A stretch of 64,000 nucleotides of DNA from CBDFGQ01 sp965247295 (GTDB lineage Bacteria > Chloroflexota > Dehalococcoidia > Lucifugimonadales > JAGWBF01), in assembly GCA_965247295.1 (NCBI GenBank), contig CBDFGQ010000006.1, forward strand, positions 124,001 through 188,000. The letters run 5' to 3'. The position numbers were made by a program, and so were the translations under genes. The notes under the pieces are model-generated. The model was given only the letters and a program-made list of their open reading frames with translations, ran no database searches and had not been told where the DNA came from. Of the stretch, positions 52,487-60,779 are shown piece after piece (position 1 is the stretch's first letter; each line of letters starts with the position of its first letter).

Positions 52487-52899
52487 CGACAGATACGACG
52501 ACACAAACGTTAGGGGAACGAGTCAACGACTATGCCCAACTGGTGATGGGCATTCGGGAACTGGAAGCCCAGGTCAAGACCCACAAGGAGGAGTTGGCCA
52601 AGAGGGAAGAAAGGCTCCTTGAGAACTTCGCCCGCGACGGCATCCAGAACATGAAGACCGCCGCCGGCCAGACAGTATACCTCAATCGGGATGTCTTTGC
52701 CCGTCTGGTGGGGGATACCAAGAATGCCCACACAGCCCTGCGCCGGGCCGGTCTGGGAGACTTCATCAAGGCCGCAGTCAATGCCCAGACCCTGAGAGCC
52801 TACGTCAGGGAGAAGGAGGAGAGCGAAGAGGAAATACCCAAGGGTTTGCAGCCCTACATCGACGTTACCGAAGTCTACAGAATAAGAGTGAGGAGCTAA
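52483..52899 (+). CDS. Coiled-coil replication-module protein
   Basis: 138 aa. An N-terminal helix pair (GIRELEAQVKTHKEELAKREERLLENF) is followed by a small beta-alpha domain (AGQTVYLNRDVFARL). Similar short proteins lie between the helicase and recombination genes of many phages; the exact family was not recognised. Confidence 0.6.
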   Translation: MTTDTTTQTLGERVNDYAQLVMGIRELEAQVKTHKEELAKREERLLENFARDGIQNMKTAAGQTVYLNRDVFARLVGDTKNAHTALRRAGLGDFIKAAVNAQTLRAYVREKEESEEEIPKGLQPYIDVTEVYRIRVRS

Positions 52900-52903
52900 G
52901 ACG

Positions 52904-53617
52904 ATGGCAACTACTAAGACAAACACACTGGCGACAATCACCGAATACCGAGCCTTGGCGACAGACACCAAGGAGGTGCTGGCCGTTGTCCGGGAGAACC
53001 TGGGCAACGACCGGATCACCGAGCGGGACCTGGACCGGGTGACCATCCCCCTGGGGGGCGGCCTTAGCTGGACGGTGTCTACCCTGGAGGGCGAAGAGTC
53101 GATCAAGAGCCTGGAGGGAATCATCGTCCACTGGACGACCCCGAGAGCCTACTGGAGGCTGGGGATGGATGAAGGTGGGGGAAGCGCCCCGCCGGACTGC
53201 TTCAGTTCGGACGGAGAGTACGGCACGGGCGACCCGGGAGGAGACTGCTACACCTGCCCCTTCAACCAGTGGGGAAGCGCGGAGAAGGGAAGCGGGAAAG
53301 CCTGCAAGGAGAAGAGGATGCTGTTCCTGCTCAGGCCCAACTCGGTGCTGCCGGTGGCGGTCCAGGCACCTTCCACCAGCCTTCAGCCTCTAAAGAAGTA
53401 TTTCTACAGACTGTCGGAGCATGTCACCCCCTACTGGTTCGTTGTGACCCGGCTGGGGCTGGAGAAAGCCCAGAGCGGTGGGGGCATCGCCTACAGCCGC
53501 ATCGTTCCCACAGTGGGGCGCATAGTGCCCGAGGAACAGAGGGGAAAGCTCCAGGCATATGTGGACGCCATCAAGCCTCTGGTAAGCCAGAGGGCGATAG
53601 TGGACCGGGACGAGTAG
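52904..53617 (+). CDS. Phage replication-module protein with a Cys cluster
   Basis: 237 aa. The middle section has four cysteines in the pattern PPDCFSSDG ... GDCYTCPFNQWGS ... GKACKEKR, a probable metal or Fe-S site, followed by a beta-rich part (MLFLLRPNSVLPVAVQAP). Found here between helicase and primase; an ssDNA-related role is inferred from position only. Confidence 0.6.
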   Translation: MATTKTNTLATITEYRALATDTKEVLAVVRENLGNDRITERDLDRVTIPLGGGLSWTVSTLEGEESIKSLEGIIVHWTTPRAYWRLGMDEGGGSAPPDCFSSDGEYGTGDPGGDCYTCPFNQWGSAEKGSGKACKEKRMLFLLRPNSVLPVAVQAPSTSLQPLKKYFYRLSEHVTPYWFVVTRLGLEKAQSGGGIAYSRIVPTVGRIVPEEQRGKLQAYVDAIKPLVSQRAIVDRDE

Positions 53618-53621
53618 ATAA

Positions 53622-55232
53622 GTGGACGCGGGACAGTTTCTAAGGGAGCTGTGGGGGGACCCGCCACCCGGGCATGTGCTGGTGTGGATGCTGCCCCAGA
53701 AACGCTCGACGTGGTACTTCAAGCTGGGCAGCCACGCTGTCCAGCTTGAAGGCTACGCCGACCGGGACATCTATACCGGGGTGGGCATCGCCGCATCCGA
53801 CGCCAAGGTCACCTCGGCCACCAGGGTCACTTCGGCCAACGTAGCGGGAATCCCTGGGCTGTGGGCAGACATAGACGTGGCGGGGCCGGTACACAAGAAG
53901 CCGAACTTGCCCGAGACGGTGGAGGAGGCCCAGGAAGTCCTCAAGAAACTCTCCCATGCTCCCACCATCGTTGTCCATTCGGGGCACGGGCTCCAGGCTT
54001 GGTGGCTGTTCAAGGAACCCTGGATGTTCCAGAGCGAAGAGGAGAGGTATCAAGCCCAGGCGCTAGCCCGGTGGTGGCATGGAAAGCTCGCAGCCCTCTT
54101 CGAGGAGCGGGGATGGACCCTGGACGCCACCCACGATCTGGCGCGGGTGATGCGGTTGCCAGGCACCTACAACAACAAAGCCGAGCGGGTGCCGGTAAGG
54201 GTGCTCTCCTCCGATGGACCCAGGGTCTCCCGCCAGGAGCTCCTGGACCTGGTACCCATGACCGAGGAGAAGGTCGTAGAGCAGATATGTATGCCTGTCG
54301 TGGGCGAGATCGTCTTATCTGAGGATGCTGAACCTCCGGTCTTGAAGCTGTTGTCTCTGATGGAGAACGACCAGAAGTTTAAGAGGTCCTGGGAGCACCG
54401 GCGGCCTGACTTCCATGACCAGAGTGCGAGCATTTACGACCAAAGTCTAGCATCCATAGCCATCGGCGCTGACTGGACTGACCAGGAAGTAGCCAACCTG
54501 ATGATAGCCCACAGGCGGAAGTACGGCGCAGACCTGAAGTTCCGGGAGGACTATTATCGGCGAACGATACGCAAAGCCAAGGAACCTATGGCCGAGCACC
54601 AGGCCGAGTACCAGGCCCAGGAGCGGTTGAGCGAGGCCCTGGCCAGTGACTCAGAGGACAAGAGAGGGGTCTTGCTGGAGGGCCTGTCGGAGCTATTTGG
54701 AGTGGAAATCCGGCGCATCGTGAAGTACCGGGGCGACCCGCCCATCTACTTATTGTCCACTGCCCAGGGGGACATCACGCTTGGGCCTGTTTCAAAAATA
54801 ATTAGTCAGAGTTCCTTTCGGGGTGCTGTGGCAGCGGCTACGGGGCAGCTCCCTCCCAAATGTAAGGAGGCCCTCTGGAACAAACGAGCCCAGGCCATCC
54901 TGAACGCCTGCGAGGAGGCAGAGTTGGGGGAGGCGTCCGATCCGGTCACCGAGACCTGGGTCTGGCTTGAGGGATATCTGTCCGAAAGGGCTGTGCTCGA
55001 CGACGTGAACGAGGCAGCAGCGGGCCGGTTGCCATTTACTAAGGATGGCTCAACCTACATCTTCGCCGATGACTTCCGTAGATGGGTGGAGTTCAACGCC
55101 AACTTCCGGGTTACCTCACACGTTATGGGGCAGAGGTTGCAGCGCTCTGGTGCGGTTCCCAAGGTGGTCAAGGTCACCGCAGGAGGCAGACCCACAACGC
55201 GGTATTGCTGGTCGTTTAGAGAAATTCCCTGA
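53622..55232 (+). CDS. RepB/AEP-type DNA primase
   Basis: 536 aa from a GTG at 53622. GLWADIDVAGP (metal-binding Asp pair), VVHSGHGLQAWWLF, and DATHDLARVMRLPGTYNNK follow the archaeo-eukaryotic primase pattern seen in plasmid and phage RepB-type primases. The C-terminal 250 residues include a helical PriCT-like region (ADWTDQEVANLMIAHRRKYG) and a winged-helix-like end. It probably initiates replication at the repeat patch immediately downstream. Confidence 0.8.
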   Translation: MDAGQFLRELWGDPPPGHVLVWMLPQKRSTWYFKLGSHAVQLEGYADRDIYTGVGIAASDAKVTSATRVTSANVAGIPGLWADIDVAGPVHKKPNLPETVEEAQEVLKKLSHAPTIVVHSGHGLQAWWLFKEPWMFQSEEERYQAQALARWWHGKLAALFEERGWTLDATHDLARVMRLPGTYNNKAERVPVRVLSSDGPRVSRQELLDLVPMTEEKVVEQICMPVVGEIVLSEDAEPPVLKLLSLMENDQKFKRSWEHRRPDFHDQSASIYDQSLASIAIGADWTDQEVANLMIAHRRKYGADLKFREDYYRRTIRKAKEPMAEHQAEYQAQERLSEALASDSEDKRGVLLEGLSELFGVEIRRIVKYRGDPPIYLLSTAQGDITLGPVSKIISQSSFRGAVAAATGQLPPKCKEALWNKRAQAILNACEEAELGEASDPVTETWVWLEGYLSERAVLDDVNEAAAGRLPFTKDGSTYIFADDFRRWVEFNANFRVTSHVMGQRLQRSGAVPKVVKVTAGGRPTTRYCWSFREIP

Positions 55233-55276
55233 AGGGGAAAAAAGTTAATGGGTCTGAACAAATTTCAAAAACTATG

Positions 55277-55378
55277 CCTAAACCAACTAAACCGCTAAAC
55301 CAAGGAGCGGTTCTATACCTAAATCTGCCCTTTTTAGGGTTTAGCGGGGGCGTAGCGGACATTAAACCAATTAAACCA
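55277..55378 (+). other. Iteron-like AT-rich patch, candidate replication origin
   Basis: Direct repeats TAAACCA/G at 55279, 55287 and 55295, spaced 8 bp, then two more (ATTAAACCA) at 55361 and 55370, and an inverted copy (GGTTTAGCGG) at 55337-55346. AT-rich in an otherwise GC-rich region and directly after the primase gene. Phage and plasmid origins are often placed like this. No gene lies in 55233-55388. Confidence 0.5.
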
Positions 55379-55388
55379 GGAGGGTTTC

Positions 55389-55625
55389 ATGGCGCAATCA
55401 GTTCATGCAACAGAGTACCACGAGTACGACCCCAACGTAGTCAATTCGTACATGCTGGATGTGATCGCTTACCTGACGGATCGGAGGCAAGCAGCGGCTC
55501 AGGCGGCTCTCAACATCCGACGAGGGCGTTCAGAGGCCGCTTACCGGGAGAAGTGGAACATCGCGAAATGGCATATCGAGAGAATCGACTACGTACTGGA
55601 TGCGTTGAAGCTATGGTGGACCTAG
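55389..55625 (+). CDS. Small helical phage protein
   Basis: 78 aa with a strong AGGAGG site. YDPNVVNSYMLDVIAYLTDRRQAAAQAALNIRRGRSEAAYREKWNIAKWHIERIDYVLDAL is fully helical. Overlaps the helicase start by 13 bp. Function unknown. Confidence 0.65.
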   Translation: MAQSVHATEYHEYDPNVVNSYMLDVIAYLTDRRQAAAQAALNIRRGRSEAAYREKWNIAKWHIERIDYVLDALKLWWT

Positions 55626-57226
55626 CTCAAAGAGACCCTGGGGCAACCGCCGAAGAATACCGGGTCGTAGGGCCTCCCGGGTGCGGCAAGACCACCTGGT
55701 TGGGCAAGCAGGTGTCAAGGGCGGTCAACAAGGGACAGACCGTGTTGGTGGCGTCCCTGACCCGGGCCGCCGCCGCTGAGGTCGCGGGTAGAAACCTGCC
55801 CATCCCCAGGGAGCACGTGGGCACCCTTCACTCCCACTGTTACCGCAGCCTTGGTATGCCCCCCATCGCCGAGAACAGGAAGCACCTGGAGGACTGGAAC
55901 GAGACCCATCCCCAGTACGCCATGTCCCCCGATGGGCGGGACGTGGACGAGGACAACCTGGACCCCTCCACCGGAACCAGGGGCGACGACCTGATGTCCC
56001 GGTACAAGGTGCTCAGGGCCAGAATGGCCACGGCGTATCCCTCGGACGTGGCCGCCTTCGCCATGGCCTGGCAAGAGTGGAAGGACGACGCCGGCCTGAT
56101 GGACTTCACCGACCTGATCGAGGCTTGCCTAACGGACGTTCCCACAGCCCCAGGCAACCCTTCGGTGTTGTTCCTGGACGAGGCCCAGGACATGGACGCC
56201 CTGGAGATGGCCCTGGCCCGCAAGTGGGGCCGACAGTCGGGATACTTGGTGACAGTAGGAGACCCAGACCAGAATCTCTATTCATGGCGTGGCTCGGACC
56301 CCGAGGCTTTCACCCATCCCGTGGTGCCCGAATCCCAGAAGATGGTCCTCTCCCAGAGCTACAGGGTGCCTTCCGAGGTCCACGCTAGAGCGGTCCGGTG
56401 GATCAACCAGGTCTGGGGCCGGGAGCCTGTGGAGTATCACCCCAGAGATGCTGTGGGGGAGGTACGCAGGACCACCGGCACCTGGAAGTACATTGAGCCA
56501 GTCCTGGGAGATGCGGAACGATATCTGGTCGACGGGAAGTCAGTGATGTTCCTGGCATCCTGCTCCTTCATGCTGGGCCCCCTGCTGGCCGTACTCAGGA
56601 AGCAGGGCATCCCCTTCCACAATCCCTACAAGCGCAAGAGCGGCGCCTGGAACCCATTGCAGTCCAGGAAGGGCAAAGTGAGCTCGGTGGACCGGCTGCT
56701 GGCCTATCTCCAGCTTTCCGAGGTTGGTAGGTGGACGGCAGAGGATGTGCAGAAGTGGACCGCTGCGGTGCAGATGGATGGGGTGCTGCCCAGGAAGGGC
56801 AGAGAGATGGTCAAGAACCTCCAGGACAACGGGGACCAGGGGCTGCCCTGGGAGGCCCTGAATCTCGTCTTCAACGAGGACGTGCTGGAAGCGGGACTGT
56901 CGGGGGATTTGGACTGGTACAGAGACCACCTGCTCAAGGCCAAGATGAAGGCCGCCCAGTTCCCCATCAACGTGGTCAAGCGTCATGGCGCAGAAACTCT
57001 GTCCAGGACTCCCCAGGTTATCGTTGGGACGGTTCACAGCGTGAAAGGCGGAGAGTCCGACGTCGTGTACCTGATGCCCGATCTTAGTCCCTCGGGGATG
57101 ATGGAGTGGGTGGGCACCCCAGCCCAGAAGGCGGCTGTGATGCGTCTCTTCTACGTGGGCATGACACGGGCGCGGGAATCCCTGGTCCTGTGCAACCCGG
57201 CCAGCTCGATGGGGGCAAGCATCTGA
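55613..57226 (+). CDS. UvrD/Rep-like superfamily 1 helicase
   Basis: 537 aa from the ATG at 55613 (a GTG is the next codon). Motifs: GPPGCGKTTW (Walker A), VLFLDEAQDMD (II), VGDPDQNLYSWRG (III), GTVHSVKGGESDVVYL (V) and RLFYVGMTRARESLVL (VI). Smaller than UvrD (about 720 aa), as usual for phage versions. The frame is open upstream to 55274, but that part covers the repeats and the 78-aa gene. Followed by a coupled nuclease gene. Confidence 0.93.
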   Translation: MVDLAQRDPGATAEEYRVVGPPGCGKTTWLGKQVSRAVNKGQTVLVASLTRAAAAEVAGRNLPIPREHVGTLHSHCYRSLGMPPIAENRKHLEDWNETHPQYAMSPDGRDVDEDNLDPSTGTRGDDLMSRYKVLRARMATAYPSDVAAFAMAWQEWKDDAGLMDFTDLIEACLTDVPTAPGNPSVLFLDEAQDMDALEMALARKWGRQSGYLVTVGDPDQNLYSWRGSDPEAFTHPVVPESQKMVLSQSYRVPSEVHARAVRWINQVWGREPVEYHPRDAVGEVRRTTGTWKYIEPVLGDAERYLVDGKSVMFLASCSFMLGPLLAVLRKQGIPFHNPYKRKSGAWNPLQSRKGKVSSVDRLLAYLQLSEVGRWTAEDVQKWTAAVQMDGVLPRKGREMVKNLQDNGDQGLPWEALNLVFNEDVLEAGLSGDLDWYRDHLLKAKMKAAQFPINVVKRHGAETLSRTPQVIVGTVHSVKGGESDVVYLMPDLSPSGMMEWVGTPAQKAAVMRLFYVGMTRARESLVLCNPASSMGASI

Positions 57227-57501
57227 TGGCTAAAGAGTCCACCATCCAGAGGAACATCGTCCGTTACCTGAAGAACTTGGGTGCCTGGTGCCTTAAGGTC
57301 CACGGCAGCCCATACCAGCGGGCCGGGGTGCCCGACCTGCTGTGCTGCCACAAGGGGCTCTTCTACGCCTTCGAGGTGAAGCGCCCTGGCGAGAGGGCGA
57401 CACCGATCCAGGCCCACGAGCTAGAGCAGGTGCAGACGGCGGGCGGTACAGCAACCGTGGTGACCAGCGTGGAGGACGTGCAGAGCCTCATGGAAGGGTA
57501 A
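57226..57501 (+). CDS. VRR-NUC nuclease
   Basis: 91 aa, TGATG overlap with the helicase. GVPDLLCCHKGLFYAFEVKRPG supplies the PD-(D/E)xK core (Asp then Glu-x-Lys), and the stand-alone VRR-NUC domain is the typical phage Holliday-junction or structure-specific nuclease. Likely partner of the helicase. Confidence 0.92.
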   Translation: MAKESTIQRNIVRYLKNLGAWCLKVHGSPYQRAGVPDLLCCHKGLFYAFEVKRPGERATPIQAHELEQVQTAGGTATVVTSVEDVQSLMEG

Positions 57502-57512
57502 GAAGCACCAAA

Positions 57513-57809
57513 ATGAGCGATAGGGAGGAAGTAGTGGCAATCATATTGGGAGCGTTGTACAGGGACAGGGTGACCGGGTTCACGGGGCGAGCCGTGCAGA
57601 TCACCACATATCTAGCTGGCTGTGACAGGGTGGGGTTGCAGCCGGAGGCGAAGGACGACAACACCCTACCGAGACTGGAGTATTTTGACGATCTGCAACT
57701 GGAGAGAATAGGAGAGACCATCGTCCGTGCCCGTCAAGCTGATGTGACAGGCGGTTACAGGCCCGCTCCACCTTCCAGGGAAGAGGGGTTGCTTGATAAA
57801 CCTAACTGA
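57513..57809 (+). CDS. Small acidic phage protein
   Basis: 98 aa from the ATG at 57513. DREEVVAIILGALYRDRVTGF and an acidic middle part; no motif recognised. Overlaps mazG by 17 bp. Confidence 0.5.
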   Translation: MSDREEVVAIILGALYRDRVTGFTGRAVQITTYLAGCDRVGLQPEAKDDNTLPRLEYFDDLQLERIGETIVRARQADVTGGYRPAPPSREEGLLDKPN

Positions 57810-58386
57810 CCTACAGCAAGAGGCCCACGCCATCGCCAAGGACCGCGGCTGGTGGGACGAGGAGCGGACCTTCGGCGACTGCATCGCGCTGGTGCATAGC
57901 GAGCTGAGCGAGGCGCTGGAGGCGTATCGGGACATTGGGCTTGCCACCGAGAATCCTGTCCGCAAAACGGTTACCGGGGAAGTCCTGTACGAGCGGCATC
58001 TACACAAGCCCGAAGGCGTCGCGTCCGAGCTGGCCGACGTGGTGATCCGGGTGGCGGACATGGCGGAGTGGTTGAAGGTTGATCTCGCCCAGGCCCGTGA
58101 AGAAGACGAAGACCTTGGGGACGAGAAGCAAGCGTACCTACAGGAGCGACTGTCGGGAAACCTCGATTCGTTTGGTGAATGGATAGCCGCTATACATGAA
58201 GACGTAGGAGATGCGGGATACCACCAACGCAACAGAGGTGACAATTTGGGTTGGCATCTAGTGGCTGTCATATGGATGGTTCAGGAGATGGCCGCCCACT
58301 ACGACATCGACCTGGACGCTGCGATAGAGGCGAAGATGGAGTACAACCGGAGCCGAAGCTACAGGCACGGAGGGAAGGCGCTGTGA
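57793..58386 (+). CDS. MazG-like nucleotide pyrophosphohydrolase
   Basis: 197 aa from a TTG at 57793. Two halves of the all-alpha NTP-PPase fold: LVHSELSEALEAYR (ExxE) and GVASELADVVIRVADMAEWL (ExxD), which bind Mg. The second half repeats the layout with a helical insert. The C-terminus YNRSRSYRHGGKAL is family-typical, and its 27-nt DNA is repeated at 59146-59172. It may lower ppGpp or clean modified dNTPs for the phage. Confidence 0.88.
   Translation: MINLTDLQQEAHAIAKDRGWWDEERTFGDCIALVHSELSEALEAYRDIGLATENPVRKTVTGEVLYERHLHKPEGVASELADVVIRVADMAEWLKVDLAQAREEDEDLGDEKQAYLQERLSGNLDSFGEWIAAIHEDVGDAGYHQRNRGDNLGWHLVAVIWMVQEMAAHYDIDLDAAIEAKMEYNRSRSYRHGGKAL
58360..58386 (+). repeat. mazG 3' tail, original copy
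   Basis: 27 nt encoding YRHGGKAL and the stop. Matches 59146-59172 at all but one base. Confidence 0.85.
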
Positions 58387-58388
58387 CA

Positions 58389-59126
58389 ATGAAACACATC
58401 GTCGCACTGTCGGGAGGGAAGGATTCTACGGTGATGGCCCTGCACCTGGCCGAGGTCGAGCCGCTAGATTATGAATACATCATCACCCCCACTGGGGATG
58501 AACTGCCAGAGATGTATGAGCATTGGCAACGGCTTGGTGACCTGCTGGGCAAGCCGCTCAAGCCTGTTACGTCCGGCTACAGCCTCCAAGGGCTTATCCG
58601 CAAATGGAATGCCCTCCCGAACTGGCGGCAACGCTGGTGTACCCGTGTCCTGAAGATCGAGCCTTTCAACGCTTACCTGATGGCGAATCTGCCCGCCACA
58701 ACCTATGTGGGGCTACGGGCGGACGAGGAAGACAGGGAAGGAACCATCCTGGGCAACGTTGATGGCATTACCCAACGCTATCCCCTGCGTGAATGGGGTT
58801 GGGGCATCAACGACGTGCGACTCTATTTGGAAGGCCACGGTGTCTCAATCCCACAACGGACGGACTGTGCCCGGTGCTTTTTCCAGAGGGCAGGGGAATG
58901 GTACGAACTGTGGCGCAAGCATCCTGATCTTTATGAAGAAGCAGTTGCCGACGAAGAACGCACAGGATACACGTTTCGTAAGCCGGGCGGACATAAAGAT
59001 CGGCACCCTGTTGGGCTGGCAGACCTCCGGCATTCTTTCGAGCGAGACCACATCCCCCGTGGTGCTGGGCAAATCTCCTTATTCAGCGATAACCGTGAGG
59101 ATATGTGCCGTGTGTGCAGTTTATGA
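58389..59126 (+). CDS. Phage PAPS-reductase/ATP-PP-loop family protein
   Basis: 245 aa from the ATG at 58389. IVALSGGKDSTVMALHL is the PP-loop. YVGLRADEEDREG and a Cys pair in TDCARCFFQRAGEWYELWRKHPDLY are typical of phage PAPS-reductase-like proteins, which are associated with DNA modification (phosphorothioation-like) or unknown thiolations. It is bracketed by two copies of the mazG tail, as if it were an inserted cassette. Confidence 0.88.
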   Translation: MKHIVALSGGKDSTVMALHLAEVEPLDYEYIITPTGDELPEMYEHWQRLGDLLGKPLKPVTSGYSLQGLIRKWNALPNWRQRWCTRVLKIEPFNAYLMANLPATTYVGLRADEEDREGTILGNVDGITQRYPLREWGWGINDVRLYLEGHGVSIPQRTDCARCFFQRAGEWYELWRKHPDLYEEAVADEERTGYTFRKPGGHKDRHPVGLADLRHSFERDHIPRGAGQISLFSDNREDMCRVCSL

Positions 59127-59145
59127 CGGCCAATATCTCGGCCCC

Positions 59146-59172
59146 TACCGGCACGGAGGGAAGGCGCTGTGA
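59146..59172 (+). repeat. mazG 3' tail, duplicated copy
   Basis: 27 nt reading YRHGGKAL-stop between the PAPS-reductase-like gene and the methyltransferase gene, with no mazG body in front of it. The final GTGA is reused as the methyltransferase start. Confidence 0.85.
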
Positions 59173-59933
59173 GGCTCCTGGACCTGTACTGCGGGGCTGG
59201 CGGGGCGGCGATGGGCTACCACCGTGCGGGCTTTGACGAGATCGTCGGCGTGGATATTGCGCCGCAGCCCCGTTATCCGTTCGAGTTCGTCCAGGCCGAC
59301 GCGCTGGAGTATCTGGCAGAGCACGGCCACGACTACGACGCCATCCACGCGAGCCCGCCATGCCAAGGCTACAGCATCATGCACAACCTGCCGTGGCTCA
59401 GGGGAGGGGACTACCCGCTGCTGATCTTGCCTACTATCGAAATGCTGGAAGCCCTCGGCAAGCCCTACGTCGTGGAGAACGTCATGGGGGCAAGACACGG
59501 GTCGAAGACTCTCCAGAAGCGGGGGCTAGAGGCACATGGGCTCAAGGCGGGGTGGCTGTGTGGCGCGATGTTCGGGCTGCCGTTCTACCGGCATCGGCTG
59601 TTTGCGACGAACTGGATGTGGCTGGCGCCGGGGCATGGGAAGCACGTCAAGGTCATACAGCACGGTCGCATGTTGAAGGATAGAGCCAACCAAGTTGTCT
59701 ACCGTGAATCTGCTGGCCGGGACAGCGGTGGTCTGACGCAGCCCGCGAATTCCCTTGCCCGCTGGCAAGGCAACGGTGCCCAAGGCAACGGTGTCGGTAT
59801 CGGTCACGCCAAGGGCTGGCGGCTCGCAGCCGAGGCGATGGACATCGACTGGATGAAGCGCGACGAATTGGCGCAGGCCATCCCACCGGTATATTGCGAA
59901 TTTATTGGGCGGCAACTGCTGGAGGCGCTGTGA
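59169..59933 (+). CDS. C5-cytosine DNA methyltransferase
   Basis: 254 aa from a GTG at 59169. LLDLYCGAGGAAMGYHRAGF (motif I, SAM), ASPPCQGYS (motif IV, catalytic Cys), YVVENV (motif VI) and the conserved Arg of motif VIII region (FYRHRLFATN). The target-recognition region is short, as in phage orphan methylases. It would protect phage DNA from host restriction. No cognate nuclease is adjacent. Confidence 0.93.
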   Translation: MRLLDLYCGAGGAAMGYHRAGFDEIVGVDIAPQPRYPFEFVQADALEYLAEHGHDYDAIHASPPCQGYSIMHNLPWLRGGDYPLLILPTIEMLEALGKPYVVENVMGARHGSKTLQKRGLEAHGLKAGWLCGAMFGLPFYRHRLFATNWMWLAPGHGKHVKVIQHGRMLKDRANQVVYRESAGRDSGGLTQPANSLARWQGNGAQGNGVGIGHAKGWRLAAEAMDIDWMKRDELAQAIPPVYCEFIGRQLLEAL

Positions 59934-60130
59934 GTGACATCAAGAAGGCTTGCCTGAAGTGCGGGAAGGACCTGGCGGTCCGCGTCAACGGAGAGACCCA
60001 TGAGGAGTTCTTGGGTTGTAGCCAGTACCCAGAGTGCGAGCACACAGAGCCACTACCCAGCGGACATTATCCTGCGCCGTCAGGGAGCGGCGACGCTCCC
60101 CGGTTTGTGATCAAGCGGAGGTTTACATGA
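59930..60130 (+). CDS. Topoisomerase-type zinc-ribbon protein
   Basis: 66 aa, GTGA overlap with the methyltransferase. CLKCGKDLAVRVNG ... FLGCSQYPECEHTEPL is the C-terminal zinc finger of type IA topoisomerases standing alone. DNA-binding accessory role inferred. Confidence 0.75.
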   Translation: MSDIKKACLKCGKDLAVRVNGETHEEFLGCSQYPECEHTEPLPSGHYPAPSGSGDAPRFVIKRRFT

Positions 60131-60426
60131 CCAGACTGTCTCCAGAATTCTACCGGCAGCGGGGCGAAGAGGGCCGCCCCTACATACTCCACTACCTGGC
60201 AACAGGCGATCAGGTATATGTCCCACCCCAGAGGCCCTGGGTCCGCGCTCCCAAGCCCGAGCGCTGTGGGCATTGCGGGACGGATGGTCGTATTAACCTC
60301 GTGCGTATCCAGCCCAGCAACGGGGATATGGGAGACGGGTGGGCCTGCATCCAGTGTGGGTGGAACCTCTACGATCCTGGGTGTACTGGGGTCCTCAATG
60401 TGCCGGAGGGAAGGAGGCGAAAGTGA
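60127..60426 (+). CDS. Zinc-ribbon phage protein, source of the duplicated 114-bp block
   Basis: 99 aa from the ATG overlapping the previous stop. CGHCGTDG and CIQCGW form a zinc ribbon; the end is LYDPGCTGVLNVPEGRRRK. DNA for residues about 42-79 (60250-60363) is repeated at 60630-60744. Function unknown. Confidence 0.65.
   Translation: MTRLSPEFYRQRGEEGRPYILHYLATGDQVYVPPQRPWVRAPKPERCGHCGTDGRINLVRIQPSNGDMGDGWACIQCGWNLYDPGCTGVLNVPEGRRRK
60250..60363 (+). repeat. 114-bp duplicated block, copy 1
   Basis: Lies within the zinc-ribbon gene. Copy 2 at 60630-60744 differs at only a few bases, including one inserted G. Confidence 0.9.
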
Positions 60427-60676
60427 AGCCGATAAACCTAACCGTGCCCTGGCTCCCGAATGGATCCACGCCGTAACGCTCTGGCCGTTCATCGTCTATC
60501 GCCGGGGCTGTGAGGACAGTATCACCCTTCGCCGCCACGAGTATTACCACTGGAGGCAGGCGGTCCAGTGGGGCGTCGTCCCCTGGTATCTGGCCTACGT
60601 GATCTTGCTGCCGTTCTACTGGAAACGGCCCCAAACCCGAGCGTTGTGGGCATTGCGGGACGGATGGTCGTATTAA
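60423..60676 (+). pseudogene. HExxH small membrane-protein gene, frameshifted, inserted between duplicated blocks
   Basis: A GTG at 60423 opens VKPINLTVPWLP, but a missing base near 60460 closes that frame at 60476. In the next frame the protein continues EWIHAVTLWPFIVYRRG ... LRRHEYYHWRQAVQWGVVPWYLAYVILLPFYW, with a zincin HExxH motif and a membrane helix. Its last 16 codons (RPQTRALWALRDGWSY) are the duplicated block read in a foreign frame, so the native C-terminus is lost. Similar small HExxH proteins occur in phages; function unknown. Confidence 0.65.
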
Positions 60677-60744
60677 CCTCGTGCGTATCCGGCCCAGGCA
60701 ACGGGGATATGGGAGACGGGTGGGCCTGCATCCAGTGTGGATGG
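60630..60744 (+). repeat. 114-bp duplicated block, copy 2
   Basis: Copy of 60250-60363 with an extra G near 60696 that breaks its original frame. It forms the false C-terminus of the HExxH gene. Confidence 0.9.
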
Positions 60745-60779
60745 ACCCATGCAGCCATGTGGCAAGAAGAGGAGGAAGT

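Noticed and set aside
52483..52899. Gam-type nuclease inhibitor
   Set aside because: The coiled-coil start is suggestive, but the rest lacks the Gam pattern; annotated only as a replication-module protein.
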